Shown here piece by piece: positions 53,355-61,301 of a stretch of 64,000 nucleotides of DNA. Source of the DNA: Paludibacter propionicigenes WB4 (lineage in GTDB: Bacteria > Bacteroidota > Bacteroidia > Bacteroidales > Paludibacteraceae); assembly GCF_000183135.1 (NCBI RefSeq), contig NC_014734.1:1798001-1862000 (forward strand). The letters run 5' to 3'. The stretch's first letter is position 1. Every line of letters begins with the position of its first letter. Under the pieces are notes generated by a model. That model made no database searches, was not told the DNA's origin, and saw only the letters and a list, made by a program, of their open reading frames with translations. The position numbers and the translations under genes are program-made.

Positions 53355-54493
53355 CTTTTCTTTATTTTTTTTGTTAGTTTGTAAATATCAAAAAACATAA
53401 AATTTTCATCTTTCTTATTAGACTGCAAATGCAATCCATGCTTATTGACAAATAGTGAATAATTATTAGTCCCATGTACTTTTCCAATTAAAGTCTCACC
53501 GACGATTTGAAAGTTTGCATTTAATATAATGATAGAGATTTCTTTCTTCCAACCTGGCATTCCATTATATTTAGTTTTTAGCTCAGCAATCCTATAGTAG
53601 ACCTTATTATACTTGTCATACAAGATATTTGCATAGCTATTACTTTCTGCAAAATATTTTGTCGCTTCATCAGTGTTAAAGAAAACTGCTTTGCTGCGAT
53701 TATAAGATGGTATTTTATCAAAATATTTACTTCCTGCATAGTGAGGTTTCAGTTTATTATTGCCAATTAGATTTTCGTAAATAAAGTGGTCGGCAGGGAA
53801 ACTAAATAGCATGACATTTTCCTTTGGGGATTCCGTTGAATAAACCCATCTCAATAGACCCGAACCCCAATTATGTGAATAATATAAAGAAGAATAAGGT
53901 GCTGTAGAAACTGTTTTGTTAGATTTAATATTGTATATATAACTAACCTTTCTATCGTTCTCATTATCATTTATAGTTTCACCATAAAGACTTCCAGATA
54001 TTATAATATTATCGCCCCTAACGAGCATTGGAGCAACACCGGTTAATGGAGATGGAAAGGATTTGATGTCAGATTTTACATGAAATGTTTTTATTATATC
54101 TCCATGATAGTTGATTAACGAAATTGAATGTGACTTACCATTATAAACATATATTGTGTCATTATTCTTAATTAAAAACTCTGTTCCTCCGTTGATTTTA
54201 TGTAAATCTACTTTATATATTAGTTTTTTATCTTTGTAACTATATGAGCAGATTGTATTGTTCTGACTCAAAAATGAATAGGTTTCCATATCATCATTGT
54301 ATTGGGAAGCTGTTGTGAAGACTGTTGTAATGGAGTCAAGAGGAAATTTTATAGAATCGTTTTTTTCAAGCTGTAATTCATCAGTACGGGCATGTTCATG
54401 TATCGGGTTATTATTTTCTAATCTTGCAGAACAACAAATAAATATCAAAGATGACGTAAAAACTAATAGCGATTTTAAAAAAATTTTTTTCAT
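53351..54493 (-). CDS. DUF4221-family lipoprotein (module A)
   Basis: A 380-residue lipoprotein with signal MKKIFLKSLLVFTSSLIFIC (Cys20 or Cys21), then a beta-rich body with blade-like repeats (ENNTICSYS-like, SISLINYHGDIIKTFHVKSD, KVYYRIAELKTKYNGMPGWK). The sequence pattern RIAELKTKYxGMPG followed by EISIIILNANFQIVGE is what I associate with DUF4221, often found beside NVEALA genes in Bacteroides. Function unknown. It is the first gene after the peptide gene, separated by an 11-bp hairpin, and overlaps the next gene by four bases. Confidence 0.7.
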   Translation of the reverse strand: MKKIFLKSLLVFTSSLIFICCSARLENNNPIHEHARTDELQLEKNDSIKFPLDSITTVFTTASQYNDDMETYSFLSQNNTICSYSYKDKKLIYKVDLHKINGGTEFLIKNNDTIYVYNGKSHSISLINYHGDIIKTFHVKSDIKSFPSPLTGVAPMLVRGDNIIISGSLYGETINDNENDRKVSYIYNIKSNKTVSTAPYSSLYYSHNWGSGLLRWVYSTESPKENVMLFSFPADHFIYENLIGNNKLKPHYAGSKYFDKIPSYNRSKAVFFNTDEATKYFAESNSYANILYDKYNKVYYRIAELKTKYNGMPGWKKEISIIILNANFQIVGETLIGKVHGTNNYSLFVNKHGLHLQSNKKDENFMFFDIYKLTKKIKKR

Positions 54494-54509
54494 TTTTTTT
54501 ATATATTGT

Positions 54510-54549
54510 GTGAGGCAGCGATTTAGATTAAAATTTCACGCTGCCTCAC
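54510..54549 (-). repeat. Hairpin directly after the NVEALA gene of module A
   Basis: GTGAGGCAGCG (54510-54520) and CGCTGCCTCAC (54539-54549) pair perfectly (11 bp, 18-base loop). It lies between the peptide stop (54560) and the DUF4221 start (54493). There is no U-run on the minus strand, so it may be a partial terminator or an RNA-processing/stability element. Confidence 0.75.
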
Positions 54550-54559
54550 TAATTAACTA

Positions 54560-54808
54560 TTAATATTTACAGTCATCCGGTAAAAGTAATAGTGGCTCTG
54601 CACAGAAATAAAGTGTTCCATTTGACACACAATTTCCGTTATCATTCCACCAACCAACTGAATTACAACCTCTTTCGCCATCGGCCAATGCTTCCACTTC
54701 CGCCAATGCAAGGTTGCCCTTATTACTAGTTTTATTTAAATTCACATTCATCATTGCACCTACAGCGATAGCTACTACCAACAAGGCACCAAAAAAATTC
54801 TTTTTCAT
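54560..54808 (-). CDS. NVEALA-type peptide precursor 1 (module A)
   Basis: An 82-residue precursor. A Lys-containing start and hydrophobic core (MKKNFFGALLVVAIAVGAMM) lead into an Asn/Lys-rich spacer and the conserved segment EVEALADGE (37-45). The remaining 37 residues hold four Cys (48, 60, 69, 80) and end PDDCKY. ALA before Asp43 is an A-x-A site for signal peptidase I, though unusually far from the hydrophobic core. The NVEALA family is widespread in Bacteroidales without a known function. It leads module A and has a hairpin just downstream and a conserved structured element about 145 bases upstream. Confidence 0.85.
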   Translation of the reverse strand: MKKNFFGALLVVAIAVGAMMNVNLNKTSNKGNLALAEVEALADGERGCNSVGWWNDNGNCVSNGTLYFCAEPLLLLPDDCKY

Positions 54809-54913
54809 AAATTTTGTATTGATTTTTTATAAATGATTTAGTTTTTTCTTGACTGTATGTATCCTTTCAACAGTCTGAAGCCACAAACTTCATGTTATTT
54901 CATCTATTTTCCG

Positions 54914-55005
54914 TACTTTTGTTCTCCTTTCCTTTGTTAGGGTGGAAGCCGGGGCGGAAGTCGTTGTCAGTAACCTTACGAAAGTGTAGACATTTTTTCC
55001 GCCCC
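54914..55005. ncRNA. Structured element upstream of NVEALA gene 1 (possible divergent small RNA)
   Basis: TACTTTTG (54914-54921) is a plus-strand -7 element; 29 bases later GGGGCGGAA (54951-54959) pairs with TTCCGCCCC (54997-55005). The 37-base loop is almost identical to the copy at 60858-60948 (shared GTCGTTGT and TAACCTTACGA, AGTGTAGACA). It may be a small RNA divergent from the peptide gene, or a DNA or leader element on the minus strand. Confidence 0.5.
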
Positions 55006-55219
55006 ATTTTCCCTGTTGTTAATAATTAAGTAACGATATAGACAGATTTTGGTGAATCCATAAATATCACTGTCGACATAAGTCACCATCTTACTTAGCA
55101 GCCTATTTCAGGCTTTCAGGTTAATAATATAATAGGCACTAAACAATTATAGAATTTACTGGAACAAAACTATCTAAACTTTAGCATATAATTGAGTTAA
55201 TATACCTTTCAATTCTGAC
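55006..55219. other. Intergenic remainder upstream of NVEALA gene 1
   Basis: No ORF. Its left part starts CATTTTCCCT as in the second copy; the middle differs; the right part (about 55155-55235, into the end of the O-antigen-ligase gene) again matches 61105-61185. The block is thus a diverged duplicate of the one upstream of NVEALA gene 2. Confidence 0.6.
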
Positions 55220-57121
55220 TCAATTCTGATTTTCCTTTTCCTTTTCCTTTTTCTTTATCAACACCCGCATCTTCTCACGCATTTCATTGATAGCAGTAGA
55301 CTGTACCTTCGGTTCTTTTGTGAGCACTATTTGCGCCATTTGTAGTGCTTGTTGGGTATTTCCACCTTCAGCGTACAGATTAGCCAACAGGTAATAAGGA
55401 TAAATACGGCTGGGAACAATATGTGATGCAAGTAAGAAATTTTGCTCTGCTAGCCGATAGTTTTTAAGAGCCTGATAATTCTTTCCCAATATGTTATAAA
55501 GCATGGGATCGCAACTGATCTTTATGGCTTGCTCTAAAACCCAATTGCTTTCAGCATATTCTCCCGCTTTGTTCATGCATTGGGCATATTCAAAGAGAAA
55601 CGGTGTTTGATCGGACAGATAAGGATAAAGTTTTTCGTAGTCGGTTTTCATTTCGGGATAAGCATCTGCACTTCCCATCATTTTCAAGTTATTCCACTCC
55701 TTGTAGGCATTGTAGGTTGGGTATCGTTGATACAAAGCGGCAAAAAGGATCATTCCGGCAACCGCCAATACCATCATCACTGCTTTCCAACGCAATTCGA
55801 CACTTCTTTCTGTAAAGCCTTTTATTCTTACTGCTTGCCGTTGAGTAAGTATTAATGACATTAGAAAGACCAATACAATGAGAAAGGGAAGTAAATTGAA
55901 GGGGTAAGACATGGATGCAAACACCAATAACGAAATCAATCCTCCAGTTTCTGCAATTGCTTTACGCTTGACACCGATATAGATAAGAGCGATAAAAGCC
56001 GTAAACAAAACCAAGGCTGCCACCACGCCAAACTCAGCAATGATTTGCAAGTATTCATTAAATGCATACTCGGGATTTCCGGCTACTAATTCTTCCTGAT
56101 TGCTGTATTTCCCGGCGGCAAAATAAGCAGCCTGCTCCTTACCATAAGCACCAGAGAAGTGCCCCAATCCTACACCATTAGGTTGTTTCACAATCAGATG
56201 AAGCGTGGTTTTCCATATCAGGGCACGTCCATCAGCCGAGTTCTTTTTTAGCTGATAGATACCGACAGCACCACAAGCCAACAATACAACTCCAGTACAC
56301 AGAAATAGAAATATCCTCTTTCGCTGCAGGATTAAATAATTCTTGATCTGCTTTTTCTGTAAATAATACAACGATACCACAAAACTACAACCGACCACTG
56401 CTGCTATCCATGCAGCACGGCTCATGGTAGCTGGAAGTACCAAAACAGCCCCGGTAAAAGCCAGCAAGGAAACAGTGAAGCGGATATAATGCGGTAAAAA
56501 GCCGATAAAGAACTTACGCTTGAAAACCACTACATCTTTTAGCATGGCGTAAAGTGCCAACGGTGCTACCAACGCTATATAACCGGAGTAAGGACCGGAA
56601 TTAAAAAACGAGCCGGTAAGTTTAAACAACGCATGGTTAGAAGGTATAAACCCATACAGCTGCCTTAAGCCCCATACGGCTTCCAACAACCCGGTAAAGA
56701 TAAAGAAAACGGTAAGATAAAAACGCAGGGTCTTATTTTGCAGTGCGACTCTAAAATAAAAGAACAGTAACAAGAGCTGCACCAGCAGTATCCATTTAGT
56801 AGAAACTATATTGCCGGAATTGAAATAGTTCACAACCAATATAAAACCGGAGAATAATAATAGTAAAAAATCAACCGGATAAAACTTACAGGCAGTTCTT
56901 CTTAAACCATACACCAACAATGAAACCAGAGCGGTAACACCCATTGCCCCATAAAACCAGAAATACTTTGCGGACACAACACCATTCGCCAACTTTTCGT
57001 CCACTACAAAAACGGTGGATAAAACCAGACAAAAAGACAGCCCCCTCAATCCCCCGAAGGGGGACTTAAATATCAGATTTCTATGATTTGCAGATAAAAA
57101 GTTTAGTTTCATTTTAATCAT
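55220..57121 (-). CDS. O-antigen-ligase-like membrane protein with C-terminal TPR repeats (module B)
   Basis: About 633 residues. Residues 20-440 contain some ten to twelve hydrophobic segments with the Wzy_C/WaaL-type loop TTLHLIVKQPNGVGLGHFSG and PEYAFNEYLQIIAEFGVVAA; residues 470-610 form TPR-like helices (LFEYAQCMNKAGEYAESNWV, NYRLAEQNFLLASHIVPSRI). Proteins of this layout ligate glycans to lipids or proteins. ATG at 57121 or 57112 is likely; the first ~35 residues include KSPFGGLRGLS encoded by a palindromic intergenic repeat, so the native start may be just after it. Last gene of module B. Confidence 0.8.
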   Translation of the reverse strand: MIKMKLNFLSANHRNLIFKSPFGGLRGLSFCLVLSTVFVVDEKLANGVVSAKYFWFYGAMGVTALVSLLVYGLRRTACKFYPVDFLLLLFSGFILVVNYFNSGNIVSTKWILLVQLLLLFFYFRVALQNKTLRFYLTVFFIFTGLLEAVWGLRQLYGFIPSNHALFKLTGSFFNSGPYSGYIALVAPLALYAMLKDVVVFKRKFFIGFLPHYIRFTVSLLAFTGAVLVLPATMSRAAWIAAVVGCSFVVSLYYLQKKQIKNYLILQRKRIFLFLCTGVVLLACGAVGIYQLKKNSADGRALIWKTTLHLIVKQPNGVGLGHFSGAYGKEQAAYFAAGKYSNQEELVAGNPEYAFNEYLQIIAEFGVVAALVLFTAFIALIYIGVKRKAIAETGGLISLLVFASMSYPFNLLPFLIVLVFLMSLILTQRQAVRIKGFTERSVELRWKAVMMVLAVAGMILFAALYQRYPTYNAYKEWNNLKMMGSADAYPEMKTDYEKLYPYLSDQTPFLFEYAQCMNKAGEYAESNWVLEQAIKISCDPMLYNILGKNYQALKNYRLAEQNFLLASHIVPSRIYPYYLLANLYAEGGNTQQALQMAQIVLTKEPKVQSTAINEMREKMRVLIKKKEKEKENQN

Positions 57122-57195
57122 TAAGGGAAGATTCGTTTGATACAAAAAAATCAATTCAACGTCTTAAAGTCCCCCTTCGGGGGATTGAGGGGGCT
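57039..57195. repeat. Inverted pair of a 28-base palindromic repeat around the ligase start
   Basis: AGCCCCCTCAATCCCCCGAA plus GGGGGACT (57039-57066) and its exact inverse (57168-57195), 101 bases apart. The element is a common Bacteroidetes intergenic repeat type. One copy lies inside the N-terminal codons of the O-antigen-ligase-like gene, and the enclosed segment contains that gene's ATG codons. Confidence 0.85.
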
Positions 57196-57208
57196 AGATT
57201 TAGGGGCT

Positions 57209-58090
57209 TCACACCCCTTTAAAAAACCGCTCCCACCTGTACTTACCTGTATTTTCATCTTCCGATTTCCAGATAAAAGACACCTTACCTATAATATGAT
57301 CTTCGGGTAAGAGACCCCAGTAGCGTGAATCCTTGGAGTCCATAACATAATCGCCGGCCATAAAATAATAGTTCATTTTAAAAACATACGCTGTAAGTGG
57401 TTTACCTCCCAGCGTAACGATATCGTGGTTCACGTCTACGTTCTTACCTGTTTCGTAAACAATCATCTTTCTATACAATTCAATGTTTTTAGAATCAATC
57501 TGTATTTTATCCTTAGCTTTTGGGATATAGAGTGGTCCGAAGTTTTTCATTGTCCAATGATGGAGATCATCAAAAGGAAAGCAATTAAAAACAATCTTAT
57601 TCAAAGTAGAATCATTCCTGGCGAATAAAGCCTGTTGATTACCATACGCTCCTAAGGTATCATTACAACCTTTTACTTTATAAAAACCATCCTCAATATA
57701 GAAAGTATCGCCGGGAATGCCCACACAACGCTTTACATAATGCGCGTTAAAATCCATCTCTATCTTACTCCAATTGTCATTCGTGATTGGGAAATTAAAT
57801 ACCAATATCTCATTCCGTCTGATAGCACGCATGCCTTTCAATCTTTTCATTTTCCAGTTGCCACTTGCCCAGAATTTCCAATCTTTAAATATGCGAGGTC
57901 CCAATATCATTTTATTTACCATAATATAATCGCCTGTTTTCAAAGTGGGTTCCATCGAACCCGATGGAACCTTGAAAGATGCAAAACAAAACACTTTGAG
58001 GACAATAGTCAGGATAACACTTACAAGAATCAAAACCAATACCTGTAGCGCTATCTTCCAGAATTTTTGTAAACGATATTTTATTTTCAT
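57209..58090 (-). CDS. Signal peptidase I (second copy, module B)
   Basis: A 293-residue S26A peptidase: one N-terminal membrane helix (about 12-35), nucleophile Ser45 in FKVPSGSMEPTL, TGDYIMVNKM, and the general base Lys120 in HYVKRCVGIPGD; C-terminal motif GDYVMDSKDSRYWGLLPEDH. It is distinct from the housekeeping lepB beside dapB at the window start. Being inside a peptide module, it may process the NVEALA precursors, whose conserved EALA-DGE contains an A-x-A site. ATG at 58090 is preferred over a GTG at 58111. Confidence 0.92.
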   Translation of the reverse strand: MKIKYRLQKFWKIALQVLVLILVSVILTIVLKVFCFASFKVPSGSMEPTLKTGDYIMVNKMILGPRIFKDWKFWASGNWKMKRLKGMRAIRRNEILVFNFPITNDNWSKIEMDFNAHYVKRCVGIPGDTFYIEDGFYKVKGCNDTLGAYGNQQALFARNDSTLNKIVFNCFPFDDLHHWTMKNFGPLYIPKAKDKIQIDSKNIELYRKMIVYETGKNVDVNHDIVTLGGKPLTAYVFKMNYYFMAGDYVMDSKDSRYWGLLPEDHIIGKVSFIWKSEDENTGKYRWERFFKGV

Positions 58091-58211
58091 AGATTGTTTA
58101 TCACTGTGCACTTAAATGTCAACTTATGTCGGAAAGATAGTTCAGAAATTCGATTGAACCAATCAAACTCCTTAACTATCACTTGTCAACTATCAACTGT
58201 CAACTAATCAT

Positions 58212-59120
58212 TTATTTCTCCACCACTTCCCCACTAATCTTGAGCCTCACAAGCCCATTGGGTACATTACACATCACATCGGCTGTTTTACTAAAGTAAC
58301 CCAACGAGTTAGGTCTATACTCAAGTACCACAGTAGTCGTCTCTCCTTGGGGAATAGGTTTTTTATCATATTTGGCTAAAGTACAACCACAGGATGTATT
58401 CACAGTGTTAATTAGAAGTGGATTATTTCCAACATTTCTTATTTTAAAAATCAAATGTTTAGACGTCTTAAAAGAAAATTTGCCAAGATTTATCGAATCT
58501 TTATCTAGATTTACAGTTGTCTCTTTTAAATAATAAGTCTCTATATTTCTAAAACGAACTTCATTAAAATCACCATTACTTATTACTTTGTAAAACAATT
58601 GTTTCATCTTATGACTTCTAACTGGCGATCCAATTAATACAACTCTATGTCTTCTATCCAACAATAAAGTTCTGAACTCCTCTTCCTTTGGAAAGCTATT
58701 AATTCTATCAAAGTCGCCCTTATAATCATAAATAATTGGATAAGTAAAATCATCAAGAAGTAGTTTGTTCTCAAGATCTTTGTAGTTTGTAGATTGAACC
58801 ACAAACAAGAAACCAACATCATAAGACATCTTTTGGCATGTTTCGATAAATGCTTTCCATTCGGCCAATCTTAACTTACAGGCAGCACAACCCAAAGAAT
58901 CAATATAAACTAAAACGATATTTCGATGCTTCATTATTCGTGAACAAACAGTGTCTCTTCCAACACTTTTAAATGTTATATTTCCAGGAATTTGAATTTC
59001 TTTTTGAATCCATTTTTTTACAACTAATTCTGCTCGATTCTTCTTATTATCGCATGATTGTATGCATAATACTAATAAAAGCATTATGATGCATCTCACT
59101 CTGTTACCAATTGTTCTCAT
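58212..59120 (-). CDS. Redoxin-like/DUF1573 lipoprotein (module B)
   Basis: A 302-residue lipoprotein: signal ending CIQSC (Cys23), a thioredoxin-like region (about 50-190) with VYIDSLGCAACKLRLAEWKA (Cys78, Cys81) and PIIYDYKGDFDRINSF, then a DUF1573 immunoglobulin-like domain (about 205-302) with INTVNTSCGCTLAKYDKKPI and VVLEYRPNSLGYFSKTADV. The CGC pair (TSCGCT) is usual for DUF1573. Redox activity is inferred from CAAC. Upstream is the beta-propeller gene and downstream the signal peptidase, all minus strand. Confidence 0.85.
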   Translation of the reverse strand: MRTIGNRVRCIIMLLLVLCIQSCDNKKNRAELVVKKWIQKEIQIPGNITFKSVGRDTVCSRIMKHRNIVLVYIDSLGCAACKLRLAEWKAFIETCQKMSYDVGFLFVVQSTNYKDLENKLLLDDFTYPIIYDYKGDFDRINSFPKEEEFRTLLLDRRHRVVLIGSPVRSHKMKQLFYKVISNGDFNEVRFRNIETYYLKETTVNLDKDSINLGKFSFKTSKHLIFKIRNVGNNPLLINTVNTSCGCTLAKYDKKPIPQGETTTVVLEYRPNSLGYFSKTADVMCNVPNGLVRLKISGEVVEK

Positions 59121-59272
59121 TTTGTCAATAGATTTATGATTTAAGCTGACGCTAATTTATTTTTTTCTAATCAAAAGATTATAGCCTTTTTCTTTTTATA
59201 ATATTAATTTCACTGATAATAAATATCCGTATCATATCATTGTCAAACTATTGAATATTAAAAATATAACTA

Positions 59273-60457
59273 TTATCTACTGACCCTCCCTAATTTACTA
59301 TTTATTGAGTATATCATCAATATTGGATTGGTATCCTCACTTGAAACCTTAACAATAGCCTTTAGTTTTTCATCTTTCAATGCATCTTTGTGTATATCAG
59401 AATAATTTATTTGTGCTATAAATCGATTTCCGTATCTACCCTTTGGAAGAGGAAATACACCACCAATACCTATATCATCAGTAACTGTTGAACATTTAAA
59501 ATTGACTACTTCTTGACTGATCTTATTATAAATTCCCATATAAAAGTCTTTCTTAATATAGTACTTAACAACTAAGTTTGTATCATTTTCATATACGTAC
59601 AGAAGACGAATCCAATTATCATCACCCATAATTATTTCTTTCATGAAATCTCGATCATTTTTATATTTTAAAAAAAGTTCTTCGTCAACCATTTTATTGT
59701 CTCCAAACAAAAGTTCATATTTACATTGCACAGTATCTTTTTTTACTAAATATATCTTATTTGAAAAATATGGATAGAAATAACTGTCTCCTGAAAATGA
59801 ATAAAAATCTGTTTCACTTCCGTGAAATATATTCTCAGAAGGCGTAGTTTTTAAAAACTGCTTATGAACTTTCCCTTTCTTATCTGAAACAATTAAGATA
59901 TTTGTTTCTTTGAAATCTCTATTACCCTTATCACCATAATACAAGTACAAATCATCACTTGGCAAAACATAGAATGATTTCGCCGACCGAAATGGCATTT
60001 TAACCTCTTCTATGAATTTTAAGCTATTTGAATCATACTTTAGCAAACGACTTAATTGCATATCATATAATAACAAATAGCCATTTTTATCAATATAAAA
60101 GGAATAAGGTGAGATAAATTCTCCTGGTCCATTTCCTCGATGTGTCAGTTTAGCTAAAAATTTTCCAGTAATTGAAAAAACAAACAAACCTTGTGATGCA
60201 TAATTATCCAATATATATATTTTATCATTTACTATTTCTATTTGATTAACAGTTCCTATTAATGACTCTTCAGTCGTTTCTAATCGAATGAATGAATAAT
60301 TAGAAATAACTTCAGAATTATTGATTTTGATCAACTTGCCAAAATTAACTCTACGTTCACTTACATTATTATCAACTTTCTTTGTTGTTGAAGTACATTG
60401 AACAAAAAAGACTAATCCGACTAAAATCACTACAGATTTAAACCTAATTTTAAACAT
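59273..60457 (-). CDS. 6-bladed beta-propeller lipoprotein (module B)
   Basis: A 394-residue lipoprotein with lipid Cys21 (LVFFVQCTS) and propeller-blade repeats: IEIVNDKIYILDNYASQGLF, THRGNGPGEFISPYSFYIDK and YLLLYDMQLSRLLKYDSNSL. RGNGPGEF corresponds to RKGGGPEEY in the module A protein, marking them as paralogues. It lies 70 bases after NVEALA gene 2, beyond a hairpin. Role unknown; surface or periplasmic binding is likely. Confidence 0.87.
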   Translation of the reverse strand: MFKIRFKSVVILVGLVFFVQCTSTTKKVDNNVSERRVNFGKLIKINNSEVISNYSFIRLETTEESLIGTVNQIEIVNDKIYILDNYASQGLFVFSITGKFLAKLTHRGNGPGEFISPYSFYIDKNGYLLLYDMQLSRLLKYDSNSLKFIEEVKMPFRSAKSFYVLPSDDLYLYYGDKGNRDFKETNILIVSDKKGKVHKQFLKTTPSENIFHGSETDFYSFSGDSYFYPYFSNKIYLVKKDTVQCKYELLFGDNKMVDEELFLKYKNDRDFMKEIIMGDDNWIRLLYVYENDTNLVVKYYIKKDFYMGIYNKISQEVVNFKCSTVTDDIGIGGVFPLPKGRYGNRFIAQINYSDIHKDALKDEKLKAIVKVSSEDTNPILMIYSINSKLGRVSR

Positions 60458-60490
60458 GTCTAACTTATTTAATTTATTATAGTAATGTGA

Positions 60491-60514
60491 AAACTGGGAC
60501 TTTCATCCCAGTTT
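60491..60514 (-). terminator. Hairpin after the NVEALA gene of module B
   Basis: AAACTGGGA (60491-60499) pairs with TCCCAGTTT (60506-60514), loop of six bases; on the minus strand the 3' arm is CAGTTTTC, a short T-run. It lies between the peptide stop (60528) and the propeller start (60457), as in module A. Confidence 0.65.
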
Positions 60515-60527
60515 AAAATTTATTGAA

Positions 60528-60749
60528 TCAAAAGCAAATCTTCTCTCCCCACTTATAGCAGTTATAACCAGTACCATCAGGCCTATTGTATATATTCCAT
60601 ACAGGTTGTGAATATTCACCATCAGCCAATGCTTCCACATTAGACATTGCCAAATCAGCTTTAGCATTCGATTTATTTAAGTTGAGATTGAATGCAGCTA
60701 CTACTGCAATAGCAACAACGAATGTTGCACCTATAATTTTCTTTTTCAT
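60528..60749 (-). CDS. NVEALA-type peptide precursor 2 (module B)
   Basis: A 73-residue precursor: hydrophobic core in MKKKIIGATFVVAIAVVAAF, spacer NLNLNKSNAKADLAMS, then NVEALADGE (37-45) and a 28-residue aromatic-rich tail with two Cys (64, 72) ending EKICF. The first 45 residues align without gaps to precursor 1, while the tails differ in length and sequence, as for leader/core peptide pairs. It shares the same upstream element and downstream hairpin as precursor 1. Confidence 0.85.
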   Translation of the reverse strand: MKKKIIGATFVVAIAVVAAFNLNLNKSNAKADLAMSNVEALADGEYSQPVWNIYNRPDGTGYNCYKWGEKICF

Positions 60750-60857
60750 ATTCTTTTTTATTAAATTTTTTATTGATAATAAGTTCTAATTATGGCTATA
60801 TATATCCTTTCAATAGCACCAAAACGAATTGTTTGGATATTTTTTAGTGTTTTTTTG

Positions 60858-60948
60858 TACCTTTGTGCCTCCTTTCTTTAGTTAGGTGGGAGTTGGGGCG
60901 GAGGTCGTTGTTATTAACCTTACGAGAGTGTAGACAATTATCCGCCCC
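60858..60948. ncRNA. Structured element upstream of NVEALA gene 2 (possible divergent small RNA)
   Basis: Second copy of the element at 54914-55005: plus-strand -7 element TACCTTTG (60858-60865), 29 bases to GGGGCGGA (60895-60902), pairing with TCCGCCCC (60941-60948). The outermost stem differs by one pair, while loop bases are strongly conserved. TTGG at 60833-60836 could serve as -33. Confidence 0.5.
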
Positions 60949-61301
60949 ATTTTCCCTATTATTAGCATTTGTTTAACGTTATAGCCGGTTATTTTCCATT
61001 TTATATAAATCAATACATTCCGATATCAACATTAATTCATATTTTACTTTAGAGTAAACTTCATTCCTAAGGGTAAAATGTAATAAAAGCAACACACTGA
61101 GATTATTAACTGGAACAAAACTATTAAAACTTTAGCACATAATTGGGTTAATAAATCTTTCAATTCTGGCTCAATTCTGATTTCCCTTTCTTATTCACCC
61201 CACTGCGTATGTATAGAGGCATTCAGCAGGAAATACTTCATAAAGATTAGTCCTTTTAATCTGACAAACCAACAATCGTTATAACTAGAAATCTAAATCA
61301 G
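60949..61301. other. Intergenic remainder upstream of NVEALA gene 2
   Basis: No ORF. Bases near 61105-61185 match the end of the O-antigen-ligase gene and its flank at 55155-55235 (shared CTGGAACAAAACTAT, ACTTTAGCA, CAGAATTGA on the minus strand), so the ancestral copy may have followed a second ligase gene now lost. Confidence 0.5.
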
